Assembly (NCBI RefSeq): GCF_001995255.1
Contig: NZ_MUZR01000003.1
Coordinates: 44,187-89,048, forward strand
Direction: 5' to 3'
Source of the DNA: Thioalkalivibrio halophilus
GTDB lineage: Bacteria; Pseudomonadota; Gammaproteobacteria; Ectothiorhodospirales; Ectothiorhodospiraceae
DNA: 44,862 nucleotides
Translations under genes and position numbers: made by a program
The notes under the pieces: model-generated
Told to the model about the DNA's origin: nothing
The model's database searches: none
Seen by the model: only the letters and a program-made list of their open reading frames with translations
Shown: positions 1 through 8,900 of the stretch, in pieces
How the letters are laid out: every line of letters starts with the position of its first letter
Position numbering within the stretch: the first letter of the stretch is position 1

Positions 1-9
1 GGCCACGGG

Positions 10-1203
10 TCATGCTTGTTCGTCCAGCATGCCGTGCGCCCGGTCCGGCCGGGCCTGCGGATCGGTATCCACGTCGCCCTGGCGCACCGCAAGACTCGCC
101 GGTTCCAGGTCGCGCGCGGCCAGGTTGTCGCGCAGGGACCCCTGGCCGGCCTGCAGGCGTTCCACGGTCTCCGCACGTTCGGCGGTAAAATGTACGTGCA
201 GTTGTCCGGCCCGTGAATGCAGCACGATGAGGGTCGGACCCAGGGCCGGCAGATCGAGGGTCAGGTGACAGCGCCAGTCGCCTTCGGTGGCCCCGTCGTG
301 CTCGCCGGCGTGTCGTTCGATCTCGCCATGCAGGCCCTGTACCCCCTGCGGGGTGCGAAACGGCAGTTCGAACAGCCAGCGCTGAGGATCCGCTCCGTCG
401 CCGGTGGCCTGCAGCTGGAGACTGGCGAGGCGAGCCAGCATGCCCTCCAGCAGCGGGCCCGTCCCGCCCGCGGGGGCCGACCCGGCACCGCCGCCCGGGC
501 CGGTACCGGGCATCTGCCGCAGGGCGTCGGCCGCCCGCAGCAGCCGGGCTTTGAGGTCGCCCGACACGTTCGGGCCCGCGCTGCCCGGTGTGCCGGACTG
601 GGCCAGCATGGACTCCAGCCACACCCCGGAGGCACGCGTCGCCTGCTGCAGCCCTTCGGGGCGGGTCAGGCCGGAGGCGTCGGGGAGACCGCGCACCAGG
701 GCGTCGATGCGCGTCGAGGCCGTGTCGGCGCGGGGGTCCGGAGGCGTTGCCGCGGCGGAGAGGGCCTGCAGCGTTGGCGCCAGGGCGCGCGCCGCGGGCA
801 GGGTCCGGCGCAGCAAGGCCGCCAGGCGATCCGTCTCCGCCGGCGACCCGGTCCCGATGCCCGGTGAACCCGCGGACGGCAGGAGCCGCACTTCCAGCGA
901 GGGCGAGCTGCGCGTGACCTCGGCCGTCAGGCGCTGGCCGCTTTCGGCACGGGCAGCCAGCGCCTCGGACATCGCGCCGGCCAGCCGAGCGACCATCACG
1001 CCGGGGCGATCGCCACTACCACCGCTACCACCCCCGGTGGCGGGCACTTGCAGCCGGACGTTGCCGTCCGCCAGGCGCTCGATCATGCGGACCTCCATCC
1101 GCTGTCCAACGGCGGCCAGCGGATCGCGGACCCCGCCGGCACGCGCACCGTCCGCGGAGGCGGGGAGGGGTAGCAGAGGACGCGAGCCGGTGAAATCGCC
1201 CAT
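10..1203 (-). CDS. FliK-like flagellar hook-length control domain protein
   Basis: Protein of about 397 residues. The N-terminal two thirds is low-complexity, rich in Ala, Gly, Pro and Arg. The last ~120 residues form a compact domain with the look of the FliK C-terminal (Flg_hook) fold: WLFELPFRTPQG, then alternating strands ending LHVHFTAERAETVERL and LRDNLAARDLEPASLAV. FliK family members measure hook length and switch type III export specificity. I chose the ATG at 1203 (MGDFTGSR) because the open frame upstream to 1293 has a different composition; an ATG at 1239 is also possible. No other flagellar gene lies in the window, so this may be an orphan FliK-domain protein rather than the hook ruler itself. 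The family call rests on C-terminal pattern only. Confidence 0.55.
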   Translation of the reverse strand: MGDFTGSRPLLPLPASADGARAGGVRDPLAAVGQRMEVRMIERLADGNVRLQVPATGGGSGGSGDRPGVMVARLAGAMSEALAARAESGQRLTAEVTRSSPSLEVRLLPSAGSPGIGTGSPAETDRLAALLRRTLPAARALAPTLQALSAAATPPDPRADTASTRIDALVRGLPDASGLTRPEGLQQATRASGVWLESMLAQSGTPGSAGPNVSGDLKARLLRAADALRQMPGTGPGGGAGSAPAGGTGPLLEGMLARLASLQLQATGDGADPQRWLFELPFRTPQGVQGLHGEIERHAGEHDGATEGDWRCHLTLDLPALGPTLIVLHSRAGQLHVHFTAERAETVERLQAGQGSLRDNLAARDLEPASLAVRQGDVDTDPQARPDRAHGMLDEQA

Positions 1204-1357
1204 GGGAACGCTCTTCTCGCTGGAATGCCGAATCAGCATGGCACAAAGCCCGGCTCGGGCGGAATCTCGGGCACGAGCATGCCTGCTTGTCACAAGGGCC
1301 GCGGCCGGGCAGGCTCCTGCCGCGTCGAGTCATTTATTCATCAACAGAGGAAACAAC

Positions 1358-1864
1358 ATGTCCAAGCTGCGTGTACTCATGGTCTGCATGGGTAACATCT
1401 GTCGTTCGCCGATGGCACATGGCGTACTCGAACAGCGCCTGCGCGAGCGCGGGCTGGAGAACGTGATCGAAGTCGATTCTGCCGGGACCCATGGCTACCA
1501 CATCGGCTCCGGGCCGGATCCCCGGGCGCGCGATGAAGCCCGGGGCCGCGGCTACGACATCAGCCACCTGCGCGCGCGCCAGCTGGAGCGCGAAGATTTC
1601 GATGAATTCGACTACATCCTGGTAATGGACGAGGCGAACGAGCGGATTGCTCGCCAGTTGCAGGGCAAGGATACGCGCGCGCGCCTGCAACGCTTCCCCG
1701 AGTACGCCGTGAACCGGCCGGAAACCGAGGTCCCGGACCCGTATTACGGTGGAGGGGAGGGTTTCGTCCATGTGATGGACCTGGTCGAGGCGGCCGCGGA
1801 CGGCCTGCTCGCGCACTTCGAACGCGAGCACGGCATCAGGCCGCGGAAGGGATCCACTGGCTGA
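1358..1864 (+). CDS. Low-molecular-weight protein-tyrosine phosphatase
   Basis: A 168-residue cytoplasmic phosphatase of the arsenate-reductase-like LMW-PTP family. The P-loop VCMGNICRSP at residues 9-18 carries the CX5R signature (nucleophile Cys10, Arg16). The general-acid motif DPYYGG is at 127-132 with Asp127. Length and motif order fit the family well. The start at 1358 is set by an AGAGGAA ribosome-binding site 7 bases upstream; the open frame extends far upstream but antisense to the FliK-like gene, so that extension is not coding. It converges on rne. In Pseudomonas a ptpA gene also lies near rne. The substrate is not shown; family members dephosphorylate tyrosine kinases of polysaccharide export or other proteins. 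Confidence 0.93.
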   Translation: MSKLRVLMVCMGNICRSPMAHGVLEQRLRERGLENVIEVDSAGTHGYHIGSGPDPRARDEARGRGYDISHLRARQLEREDFDEFDYILVMDEANERIARQLQGKDTRARLQRFPEYAVNRPETEVPDPYYGGGEGFVHVMDLVEAAADGLLAHFEREHGIRPRKGSTG

Positions 1865-1868
1865 CCGG

Positions 1869-1910
1869 GAATCCCGCCTCCACAGGTACATGCCTGCGGG
1901 GACGGGATTC
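1869..1910. other. Large interrupted stem-loop between convergent genes
   Basis: Between the ptpA-like stop and the rne stop is a 42-base symmetric hairpin. The outer stem is 8 bp (1869-1876 with 1903-1910). A C/A mismatch follows, then a 4-bp stem (1878-1881 with 1898-1901, one G-T pair), an A/C mismatch, a 4-bp stem (1883-1886 with 1893-1896) and a 6-base loop. Neither strand shows a U-tract after the stem. It could end or protect the 3' ends of both convergent transcripts. Confidence 0.6.
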
Positions 1911-1923
1911 ATGGAACCGGGCC

Positions 1924-4900
1924 TCAGTCCTTCTTCGACCCGGAACCGTCTGCGTCCGTCTCGCCGCCGGTGTCTGCGGGCGCGCTGTCCGCGGGCTTGC
2001 TGTCCCCGGCGTCCGCCGCCGGGCTGGCGTCGGAGGCCTCGCTCGCGGGTGCGCTCTTGCGGGACCGGGTCGAGCTCGTGCGGCGACGGCGGCTGGACGG
2101 GGCCGTGCTGGCCTCCGGGGATTCGTCGGATGATCCGGCTTCGGGCGCGGATGCGGAAGCCGCGTCGCTGGCGGGCTCCGTCACCGGCTCCGCGCTGCCC
2201 TCGTCACTCGTATCGCCCTCCGCCTTTTGCGCAGCCCGCGAACGTCCGCGGCTGCCGGAGGAACGCCGCCGACGGCTGCTGCTTCCACTCGCGTCTTCGC
2301 CGGTGTCATCGCTGGCCGCCTCCGGAGCCTGCTCCGCCTGTGCCTCGGCCGGGGCCTCGTTGTCCGCGTCCCCTTCGCTGGCGGCGGATTCCTTCTTTTT
2401 CGCCGGCTTGCGGGTGCGGGGCTTCCGCCCGCCGGATGCCGATGCCGCCTCGCTGTCTTCCTGCGAGGGGCTCGGCTCCGGCGCTTCGGCGTCCGGCGCC
2501 GGTTCGGCGTCGGAGCGGACCGGGGTGGTGGCCTGCGATCCGGATTCACTGCTGTCGGCCGTGGGCTCGCCGGAGTCGGTGCCGCCGGAATCGGTGGCGT
2601 TGGCGTCCTGGTCGTCACGGGGCTCCTGGCTGTCCGCTGCCGCGTCGCTGCTGCGGGCACGGCCACCGCGACGCCGGCCACCACGGCGGGAACGCCGGCT
2701 GCGGGTCCGCCCCTTGCCGTCATCCCCGCTGTCCTCGCCGCTACCGGAGGTCTCCGGCGCACGATCCGCGGCTTCCTGTGTGGTGGCCTCTACGGGCGTA
2801 TCCGCGCTGGTTTCGGCCGTCTTCGGGCCTTCATTCGCGCCTTCAGGGGCGGTCTTGTCGTCGCTTTTGTCTTCACCCTTGCGGGACTTGTCGGCGCCGC
2901 CGGCCTTGCCGGAACGCCCGCCGCCGGCGGACTTGCCCTTGCCTTCGCCGGGGTCGCTGGTCCTCTCCTTGCGCGGCTTGTCATCACCTTCGGGCTTGCC
3001 GCCGTTGCGGCCGCCACCCTTGCCGGTGCGCGTTTCCTCCCCGGACTTGTCGGGTTTGTCGGACTTGCGGGACTTGTCACCCTTGCCGCCGCGGGAACGG
3101 CGGTTGCCGCCATTGCCACCGCTGTCGCCACTCCTGTCGCCGGACTTGCGGTTGCGATCCGGCCCGCGCTCGCCACCCTTGCCACGGCGCCGGCCACGCG
3201 CTTCGCCCTCTGCCGGCGTGTCCGCTTCGGTCGGCGTGCCGGCGGTGCTGGCCGGGGGACGGCTGTTGGGGAACAGCGCGGACCAGATGCGTCCGAAGAA
3301 GCCAGGCTGGGCTACCGGTTCCGGCGGCGGCCCGGCCGGAGCGGAGGGGGCCGCACCGGTCGGCGGCGCGGCCGGGGACTCCGGCGGTGGTGCGGATACC
3401 CTGACGCCCTGAACCAGCGGCTTTTCCGGCTTCTGCCGACGCTCCTGGTGCGGGTCCGGGTCTTCCTCCACGATCTCCACCAGCTGGTGGCTGCTGCGAT
3501 CGCTGACCACGTCCTCGCGTTCGTCGCCGCGCACGCGCTGCACGGTGAAATGCGGGGTAAAGAACTGCGGGTTGGGGATGATGCTGATCTCGACCCCATG
3601 ACGCTCTTCGATCTCGCCGATGGCCTGGCGCTTCTCGTTGAGCAGGAAGGTGCCCACGTCCACCGGGACCTGGGCCAGGACCAGGCCCGTACGGTCCTTC
3701 ATGCCTTCCTCCTCCATCAGGCGCAGGATGGACAGCGCCATGGATTCCACGCTGCGGATCTGGCCGTGGCCGTGGCAGCGCGGGCAGGTGATCTGACTGG
3801 ATTCGCCCAGCGAGGAACGCAGCCGCTGGCGCGACATTTCCAGCAGCCCGAAGCGGCTGATGCGGCCGACCTGAACGCGCGCGCGGTCCATCTCCAGCGC
3901 CTCGCGCAGGCGGTTCTCGACCTCGCGCTGATGCTTGTTGGCGCTCATGTCGATGAAGTCGATGACGATCAGGCCGCCGAGATCACGGATCCGCAGCTGC
4001 CGCGCGACTTCCTCGGCCGCTTCCAGGTTGGTGTGGAAGGCCGTCTCCTCGATGTCGCCGCCCTTGGTCGAGCGCGCCGAGTTGACGTCGATGGAGATCA
4101 GCGCCTCGGTATGGTCGATCACCAGGGCACCGCCGGACGGCAGCTGCACCTCGCGGTCAAAGGCACTCTCGATCTGGCTTTCGATCTGGTAGCGGTTGAA
4201 CAGCGGGACCGGGTCGGTGTAGTGCTTCAGCTTGCGCAGGCTGTTAGGCATGACCATGCGCACGAACTCGTCGGCCTGTTCGTAGATGGTGTCATCGTCG
4301 ATGATCACCTCGCCGACATCGGTGCGCATGTGGTCGCGCAGGGCACGGATGATGACGTTGCTTTCCTGGTGGATCAGGGCAGGGGCCCGGGCCTTTTTCG
4401 AGGCCTCGGTCACCGCCGACCACAGCGCTGTCATGTAATCGAGGTCCCACTGGAGCTCTTCGGTGCTGCGGCCGACACCGGCGGTGCGGGCAATCAGGCC
4501 CATCTCTTCGGGGATGTTCAGGCCCGACAGAGCCTCGCGCAGTTCGGCCCGGTCCTCGCCCTCGATACGGCGCGAGACGCCGCCGGCCTTCGGGTTGTTG
4601 GGCATCAGGACCAGGTAGCGCCCGGCCAGGCTGATGAAGGTCGTGAGCGCCGCCCCCTTGGTGCCACGCTCTTCCTTTTCGACCTGGACCAGGATCTCCA
4701 GGCCTTCCTTCAGGAACTCGCGGACGGGCTTGTCGCTGTCGGCCGGTGCCCCCACCGCCGAATGCGCGATTTCCTTGAACGGCAGGAAGCCGTGGCGGTC
4801 AGCCCCGAAGTTGACGAAGGCCGCTTCGAGGCTGGGCTCGACGCGGGTGATCTTCGCCTTGTAGATGTTGGCTTTCTTGCGCTCGCGCGAGGGAAGTTCG

Positions 4901-4986
4901 ATGTCGAGGTCGTACAGCCGCTGGCCGTCGACCATGGCGACGCGCAGCTCTTCCGGCTGCGTTGCGTTGATCAGGATGCGTTTCAT
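1924..4986 (-). CDS. rne: Ribonuclease E
   Basis: A 1020-residue endoribonuclease of mRNA decay and rRNA/tRNA maturation and scaffold of the RNA degradosome. The N-terminal half is classic: an S1 domain at about 37-118, a 5'-sensor/RNase H-like region, catalytic Asp300 (SIDVNS) and Asp343 (VIDFID), and the zinc-link CPRC at 401-404. From about residue 520 the protein is a long disordered tail with alternating basic stretches ([58 protein letters not shown]) and acidic Ser/Glu/Asp/Ala-rich stretches. These resemble arginine-rich RNA-binding regions plus protein-docking segments, though I recognise no exact E. coli enolase or PNPase motif. The start [10 protein letters not shown] is family-conserved. 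The gene is divergent from rluC, as in E. coli and Pseudomonas. Confidence 0.98.
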   Translation of the reverse strand: MKRILINATQPEELRVAMVDGQRLYDLDIELPSRERKKANIYKAKITRVEPSLEAAFVNFGADRHGFLPFKEIAHSAVGAPADSDKPVREFLKEGLEILVQVEKEERGTKGAALTTFISLAGRYLVLMPNNPKAGGVSRRIEGEDRAELREALSGLNIPEEMGLIARTAGVGRSTEELQWDLDYMTALWSAVTEASKKARAPALIHQESNVIIRALRDHMRTDVGEVIIDDDTIYEQADEFVRMVMPNSLRKLKHYTDPVPLFNRYQIESQIESAFDREVQLPSGGALVIDHTEALISIDVNSARSTKGGDIEETAFHTNLEAAEEVARQLRIRDLGGLIVIDFIDMSANKHQREVENRLREALEMDRARVQVGRISRFGLLEMSRQRLRSSLGESSQITCPRCHGHGQIRSVESMALSILRLMEEEGMKDRTGLVLAQVPVDVGTFLLNEKRQAIGEIEERHGVEISIIPNPQFFTPHFTVQRVRGDEREDVVSDRSSHQLVEIVEEDPDPHQERRQKPEKPLVQGVRVSAPPPESPAAPPTGAAPSAPAGPPPEPVAQPGFFGRIWSALFPNSRPPASTAGTPTEADTPAEGEARGRRRGKGGERGPDRNRKSGDRSGDSGGNGGNRRSRGGKGDKSRKSDKPDKSGEETRTGKGGGRNGGKPEGDDKPRKERTSDPGEGKGKSAGGGRSGKAGGADKSRKGEDKSDDKTAPEGANEGPKTAETSADTPVEATTQEAADRAPETSGSGEDSGDDGKGRTRSRRSRRGGRRRGGRARSSDAAADSQEPRDDQDANATDSGGTDSGEPTADSSESGSQATTPVRSDAEPAPDAEAPEPSPSQEDSEAASASGGRKPRTRKPAKKKESAASEGDADNEAPAEAQAEQAPEAASDDTGEDASGSSSRRRRSSGSRGRSRAAQKAEGDTSDEGSAEPVTEPASDAASASAPEAGSSDESPEASTAPSSRRRRTSSTRSRKSAPASEASDASPAADAGDSKPADSAPADTGGETDADGSGSKKD

Positions 4987-5463
4987 GCGATGGACTCGTT
5001 GGGGCGTCCCGCTGCTCCCCGACAGGGCCGGTCGGGCGGGCGGTGACCGTGCGGCACGGATGCTGTGCTGAAAGAGTGCGCGCAGGGGCGGCGCGTAGCG
5101 TGAGCCAGCGCGCCAGCCAGGTATTCACCAGCAGCCACGGGATCAGCCGTCCTTCTGGACAGCGACCGGGGAAGCAGGACTGGGTTAAAAGAAATAGTGT
5201 CACGCGTTCGCTCTTGGCGAGGGCCGTCCGGCCCCGGCGCCTGAGGCGCGGGCCGGAGCGGTGGATGATTCGTGGCGGCGTACGCCCGAAACGGGGTACC
5301 GCCAGCGGGCAATGTAGGATACAAGGCCCTGCCGCGGCAAGTTTTTTGCTACTTTATGATGACGGACGGCAGGATCCGTTCTGTTCCCCGGGTGAGATCG
5401 TCGCGGCGTCGGCAAGCACGGCGCGCATGGCCGCGGGCAGGGGACTGCGGTAGCATTCCGCGC
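4987..5463. promoter_or_regulatory. rne/rluC divergent intergenic region with structured rne leader
   Basis: A 477-base region without a credible gene. On the minus strand it would hold the long rne 5' leader; in E. coli the rne leader folds into hairpins through which RNase E controls its own mRNA. Visible here are a 6-bp stem with 7-base loop at 5018-5036, about 30 bases before the rne start, a small GGGCC/GGCCC hairpin near 5220-5235 and a GCGCC/GGCGC hairpin just beyond it. An A/T-rich patch lies near 5184-5203. On the plus strand TATGAT at 5355-5360 is a possible rluC -10 box, but no good -35 accompanies it. The autoregulatory role is inferred from E. coli. Confidence 0.4.
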
Positions 5464-6447
5464 ATGAAATCCCGATCTTCCGACGCCGGCGCTTCCGGCC
5501 CCCGCGAGCTGGTGGTGGGCGAGCGCGCCGACGGCCAGCGTCTCGACAATTTCCTGTTGCGCGAACTCAAGGGCGTGCCGCGGAGTCTGCTCTACCGGCT
5601 GATCCGCAAGGGGGCCATCCGCGTGGACGGCCGGCGGGTCAGCGCGCGCCAGCGCCTGGCCACGGGCTCGAAGGTCCGCGTGCCGGACCTCGAGCGTCCG
5701 CAGGAGACCGGGACCCCGGATGTGCCGCCGAAGGTGCTGGAACGCCTGCGCGGGGCGATCCTGTTCGAGGACGACGACTACCTGGTGCTGGACAAGCCCT
5801 CGGGTCTGGCGGTGCACGGGGGCAGCGGTCTGCCCTTCGGGATCATCGAGGCGATGCGGGTGTTGCGGCCGGATGCGTCGCTGGAACTGGGTCACCGCCT
5901 GGACCGCGAGACCTCCGGGTGTTTGGTGCTGGCCAAGGGGCGCGAGCCGCTGCAGGCCCTGCACGAAGCCCTGCGCGACGGGCGCGTGGACAAGCGTTAC
6001 CTGGCGTTGCTGGTCGGCCGCTGGAAAGATGATCAGCCCATCCATTGCGATGCCCCGCTGGGCGCGGATCGCGGCGACGACGGGCGCCGTCGCATGTCCG
6101 CGGCGGGCGACACCGGCGGACGCCAGCGCGCGGCGAACAGTGTGTTCATGCCGCTGGAAGCCCATGGCGCCTTTCAGCTGGCCGAGGTCCGCATCGGCAC
6201 CGGACGGACCCACCAGATCCGGGTGCATGGCCGCGAGATCGGTCATCCGGTCGCGGGCGATCACGAGTACGGCCTGCCGGATGCCAATCGCAGGCTGCGT
6301 CAGCTGGGCCTCGAACGCCTGTTCCTGCATGCCCAGGCGCTGCGCTTCGAGGACGGAAGGGGCGAGGAGCGGATCTTTTCCGCTCCCATGCCGGACGAAC
6401 TGCAGCAGGTGCTGGAAAATCTGGACACGGCGGACACGACGACATGA
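5464..6447 (+). CDS. rluC: 23S rRNA pseudouridine synthase, RluC type
   Basis: A 327-residue enzyme that isomerises uridines in 23S rRNA to pseudouridine. An N-terminal S4 RNA-binding domain occupies roughly residues 25-75 (RLDNFLLRELKGVPRSLLYRLIRKG...). The RluA-family catalytic domain follows, with LDKPSGLAVHGG at 110-120 and GHRLDRETSG at 143-152, placing the catalytic Asp at 147. GRTHQIRVH is the usual downstream motif. The start at 5464 gives the normal N-terminus; longer in-frame starts would read through the promoter region. Position opposite rne is the conserved place for rluC. It overlaps the next gene by 4 bases (ATGA), implying co-translation. Confidence 0.96.
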   Translation: MKSRSSDAGASGPRELVVGERADGQRLDNFLLRELKGVPRSLLYRLIRKGAIRVDGRRVSARQRLATGSKVRVPDLERPQETGTPDVPPKVLERLRGAILFEDDDYLVLDKPSGLAVHGGSGLPFGIIEAMRVLRPDASLELGHRLDRETSGCLVLAKGREPLQALHEALRDGRVDKRYLALLVGRWKDDQPIHCDAPLGADRGDDGRRRMSAAGDTGGRQRAANSVFMPLEAHGAFQLAEVRIGTGRTHQIRVHGREIGHPVAGDHEYGLPDANRRLRQLGLERLFLHAQALRFEDGRGEERIFSAPMPDELQQVLENLDTADTTT

Positions 6448-7148
6448 AGGCAACGGGCACGGATACGCAGGTGGCATTGCTTCCGCCCGACACCGGGGAG
6501 CTCCGCCTGGTGGTCTTCGACTGGGACGGGACGCTGATGGACTCGCCGCGGCGCATCATCCATTGCCTGCGCCGCGCGGCCCGCGAGCACGGCCTTCCCG
6601 AGCGCGAGGAAAGCGCGCTGCGTGGCATCATCGGGCTGGGGGTGCAGGCGGCGGTACGTCAGCTCCATCCCGAACTGGACGATGCCGGGATACAGGCGTT
6701 CGCCGCGAGCTACCGCCAGTGTTACCTGGAGGCCACGGATGCCCCGGACGAGCCGCTTTACGCCGGCGTGGAGGCGCTGCTGGAGGACCTGGACCGGCGC
6801 GAGATCCTGCTGGCGGTGGCCACGAGCAAATCCCGCGCCGGGCTCGACCGGACGCTGGCGGCCAGTGGACTGGGCCCCCGCTTCGTGGCCACCGTGACCA
6901 GTGACGAGCAGCCGTCCAAGCCCGGCCCCGCGATGCTGGAGGACCTGTTGCGGCGTACCGGGGTCGCCCGCGAGCGGGCGCTGATGGTGGGCGACAGCAT
7001 CTACGATCTGCAGATGGCGCGGGCGGCCGGGGTACGGGCAGTGGGGATCACCCACGGGGCCCACTCGGATGCGCGCCTCGCCGCCGAGGAACCGGCGGCG
7101 CTGGTGCCGGACATTCCCGCGCTGCACCGCCGACTGATGGAACCGTGA
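6444..7148 (+). CDS. HAD-superfamily phosphatase (phosphoglycolate-phosphatase-like)
   Basis: A 234-residue hydrolase of HAD subfamily IA. Motif I is FDWDGTLMDS with nucleophile Asp26 and Asp28. A helical cap domain follows. Motif II is the Ser/Thr in VATSKSRAGL, motif III the Lys in EQPSKPGP, and motif IV is MVGDSIYDLQMA. The substrate cannot be read from sequence; the family includes phosphoglycolate phosphatases and 5'-nucleotidase-like enzymes. Its start overlaps the rluC stop by 4 bases. The homologous position in Pseudomonas (rluC-HAD-sppA) holds the same family, so it is a conserved partner of unknown exact role. Confidence 0.88.
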   Translation: MKATGTDTQVALLPPDTGELRLVVFDWDGTLMDSPRRIIHCLRRAAREHGLPEREESALRGIIGLGVQAAVRQLHPELDDAGIQAFAASYRQCYLEATDAPDEPLYAGVEALLEDLDRREILLAVATSKSRAGLDRTLAASGLGPRFVATVTSDEQPSKPGPAMLEDLLRRTGVARERALMVGDSIYDLQMARAAGVRAVGITHGAHSDARLAAEEPAALVPDIPALHRRLMEP

Positions 7149-7177
7149 CGGACCGCGGCTAGAAGAGGACGAACGAG

Positions 7178-8137
7178 ATGGGATGGTCGAAAGACGACAA
7201 GCCGGGCTGGGAACGTGAAACCCTGGAGAACCTGGTCCAGGCGCAGGTCATCGAACAGCGCCGCGCGCGCCGTTGGGGCATCTTTTTCAAGATCCTGCTG
7301 TTCGCCTATCTGTTCGCCCTGCTGATCCTGGTGCGGGGCGACGGCTTCGACAGCTGGTTCGAAACCGACAGGAAACCCTCGGAACACGTGGCCGTGGTGG
7401 ACGTGGACGGCATGATCGCGGCCTCGGCCCGCGCCAATGCGGAGGACCTTACCCGGACGCTCAAGCGGGCGTTCGAGGATGACGGCACGCAGGCGGTGAT
7501 GCTGCGCATCAACTCCGGTGGCGGCAGTCCGGTGCAGGCCGGGATCATCCACGACGAACTGCTGCGCCTGAAGGAGGAACACGAAGACATCCCCCTGTAC
7601 GCGGTGATCGGGGACATCGGGGCTTCGGGCGCGTATTACATCGCGGTAGCGGCCGACGAGATCTACGCCGACCGCGCCAGCCTGGTGGGCTCCATCGGCG
7701 TGCGTCTGGACAGCTTTGGCGTGGTGGACCTGATCGACAACATCGGTGTCGAGCGCCGGCTGTTCACCGCGGGCGAGAACAAGGCCTTCCTCGACCCGTT
7801 CCTGCCGCTGGAGCCGGACCATGTGGATCACATGGAAGGCCTGATCACGGACGTCCATCAGCAGTTCATTGATGTGGTCCGTGCCGGACGCGGCGAACGT
7901 CTGGACGAAGACGCCGATATTTTCAACGGGCTCACCTGGACCGGCGAACGGTCCGTGGAGCTCGGGCTGACCGACGGTCTCGGCAATCCGCGCAGCGTGG
8001 CTCGCGACGTGATCGGAATCGAGGAAATGGTGGAATTCCGTCCGCGCCGCACGCCCATCCAGCTGTTCCTGGAGGACCTGGGCACGGTGGTGATGCAGCA
8101 GGTGCTGAATCTGGAATCCACGCCTCAGTGGCGATGA
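7178..8137 (+). CDS. sppA: S49-family signal peptide peptidase, short SppA type
   Basis: A 319-residue membrane-anchored serine protease that degrades cleaved signal peptides. One transmembrane segment at about 33-53 anchors it, with the catalytic domain outside the cytoplasmic membrane. The nucleophile is Ser150 in GDIGASGAYYIA. Lys202 in GENKAFLDPF is the likely general base; the 52-residue spacing matches the Ser-Lys dyad of Bacillus SppA. ADRASLVGSIGV, typical of the family, lies between them. It is the short single-domain form, half the length of E. coli SppA. It follows the HAD gene by 29 bases, with a GAGGACGAACGAG stretch as ribosome-binding site. Confidence 0.93.
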   Translation: MGWSKDDKPGWERETLENLVQAQVIEQRRARRWGIFFKILLFAYLFALLILVRGDGFDSWFETDRKPSEHVAVVDVDGMIAASARANAEDLTRTLKRAFEDDGTQAVMLRINSGGGSPVQAGIIHDELLRLKEEHEDIPLYAVIGDIGASGAYYIAVAADEIYADRASLVGSIGVRLDSFGVVDLIDNIGVERRLFTAGENKAFLDPFLPLEPDHVDHMEGLITDVHQQFIDVVRAGRGERLDEDADIFNGLTWTGERSVELGLTDGLGNPRSVARDVIGIEEMVEFRPRRTPIQLFLEDLGTVVMQQVLNLESTPQWR

Positions 8138-8159
8138 GCCGGCGAACCGGAACCCGGCA

Positions 8160-8191
8160 GGGGCTGGGCCGCCCCGCGGACTCCATGTCCG
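8160..8191. other. Tandem small hairpins in convergent sppA/csiV gap
   Basis: The 67 bases between the sppA stop and the csiV stop hold two consecutive perfect 5-bp hairpins: 8160-8164 with 8171-8175 (6-base loop) and 8177-8181 with 8187-8191 (5-base loop). There is no U-tract. They may mark transcript 3' ends, but short G+C-rich stems can also arise by chance in this DNA. Confidence 0.3.
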
Positions 8192-8204
8192 GCGGGCGCG
8201 CGCC

Positions 8205-8900
8205 TCAGTCGCTGGTGTCGATGCGCGTGACGCGCGCGATCATGCCGACGACCGGGTGATCAAGATAGAACAGGTCGTCGCCCGAGTTCATCCGCTGATG
8301 CCCCCGGACGGCAATGGCGGTATCCCCGGCGGTCGCGTCATGGAAGATCAGGTCGGTCTCCAGATGCAGGAAACGACCGACCCAGACCCGCAGGCGGCCT
8401 TCCAGTTCGTGACGTTCCTCTGCCGGTTCCTGCAGGATCGGTGAGACCGGACCACGATCGTCGTACAGCGGCGTGCGGCGGTCGAGCGAGCGTCCCTCAC
8501 TTACCGTCAGCCACGGCGTGGAGGCATGGTCCCGGCCGCGCTGGTCCCACGCGAGGGTTGCAATCAGGCGGCTGTCGCGATCGTCCTCGATGCGCCGGAC
8601 CACATGGCCGAGGTCGAAGCCCCGGCGCGAACGCCGGTAGGTCCCTTCGCCGATCGGGCCGGAGCCGGGAGACGGCTGCAACGCGGCCCCCGTCGTTTCC
8701 AGCAACCGGCGGCTTTCTTCGGTCAGGTGCTGGAAGATCACCAGCTCGATGCGGTACTCACGCCCGACCTGGGCCAGCGCCGGAGCGGCGGGCACCAGCC
8801 AGGGCAGGGCCACCAGCGCGCCCAGCAGCCGGCGCCGACCGGGGCTGTGCGGACCGGACCGGACGTCGGTCGACGGGGACTCGCGATGTTTGCGTGACAT
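8205..8900 (-). CDS. CsiV-family periplasmic protein
   Basis: A 231-residue exported protein. After a basic N-terminus there is SPGRRRLLGALVALPW and an AxA-type cleavage site (ALAQ, about residue 44), so a signal peptide, possibly twin-arginine. The mature part opens YRIELVIFQHL, the hallmark of the CsiV family (peptidoglycan-binding, first described in Vibrio cell-shape control). It is followed by a β-rich body with WDQRGRDHASTPWL, LEGRLRVWVGRFLHLETDL and a C-terminal HPVVGMIARVTRI. It directly abuts the 3' end of mfd on the same strand, the position csiV holds in other gammaproteobacteria. Function by family and context only. Confidence 0.75.
   Translation of the reverse strand: MSRKHRESPSTDVRSGPHSPGRRRLLGALVALPWLVPAAPALAQVGREYRIELVIFQHLTEESRRLLETTGAALQPSPGSGPIGEGTYRRSRRGFDLGHVVRRIEDDRDSRLIATLAWDQRGRDHASTPWLTVSEGRSLDRRTPLYDDRGPVSPILQEPAEERHELEGRLRVWVGRFLHLETDLIFHDATAGDTAIAVRGHQRMNSGDDLFYLDHPVVGMIARVTRIDTSD

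Noticed and set aside
404-1357. Long upstream extension of the phosphatase reading frame
   Set aside because: It is antisense to the FliK-like gene, has no LMW-PTP likeness, and a good ribosome-binding site marks the ATG at 1358.
2227-5046. 939-codon plus-strand open frame opposite rne
   Set aside because: A shadow frame of G+C-rich rne codons; composition repeats the antisense of conserved RNase E and shows no domain.
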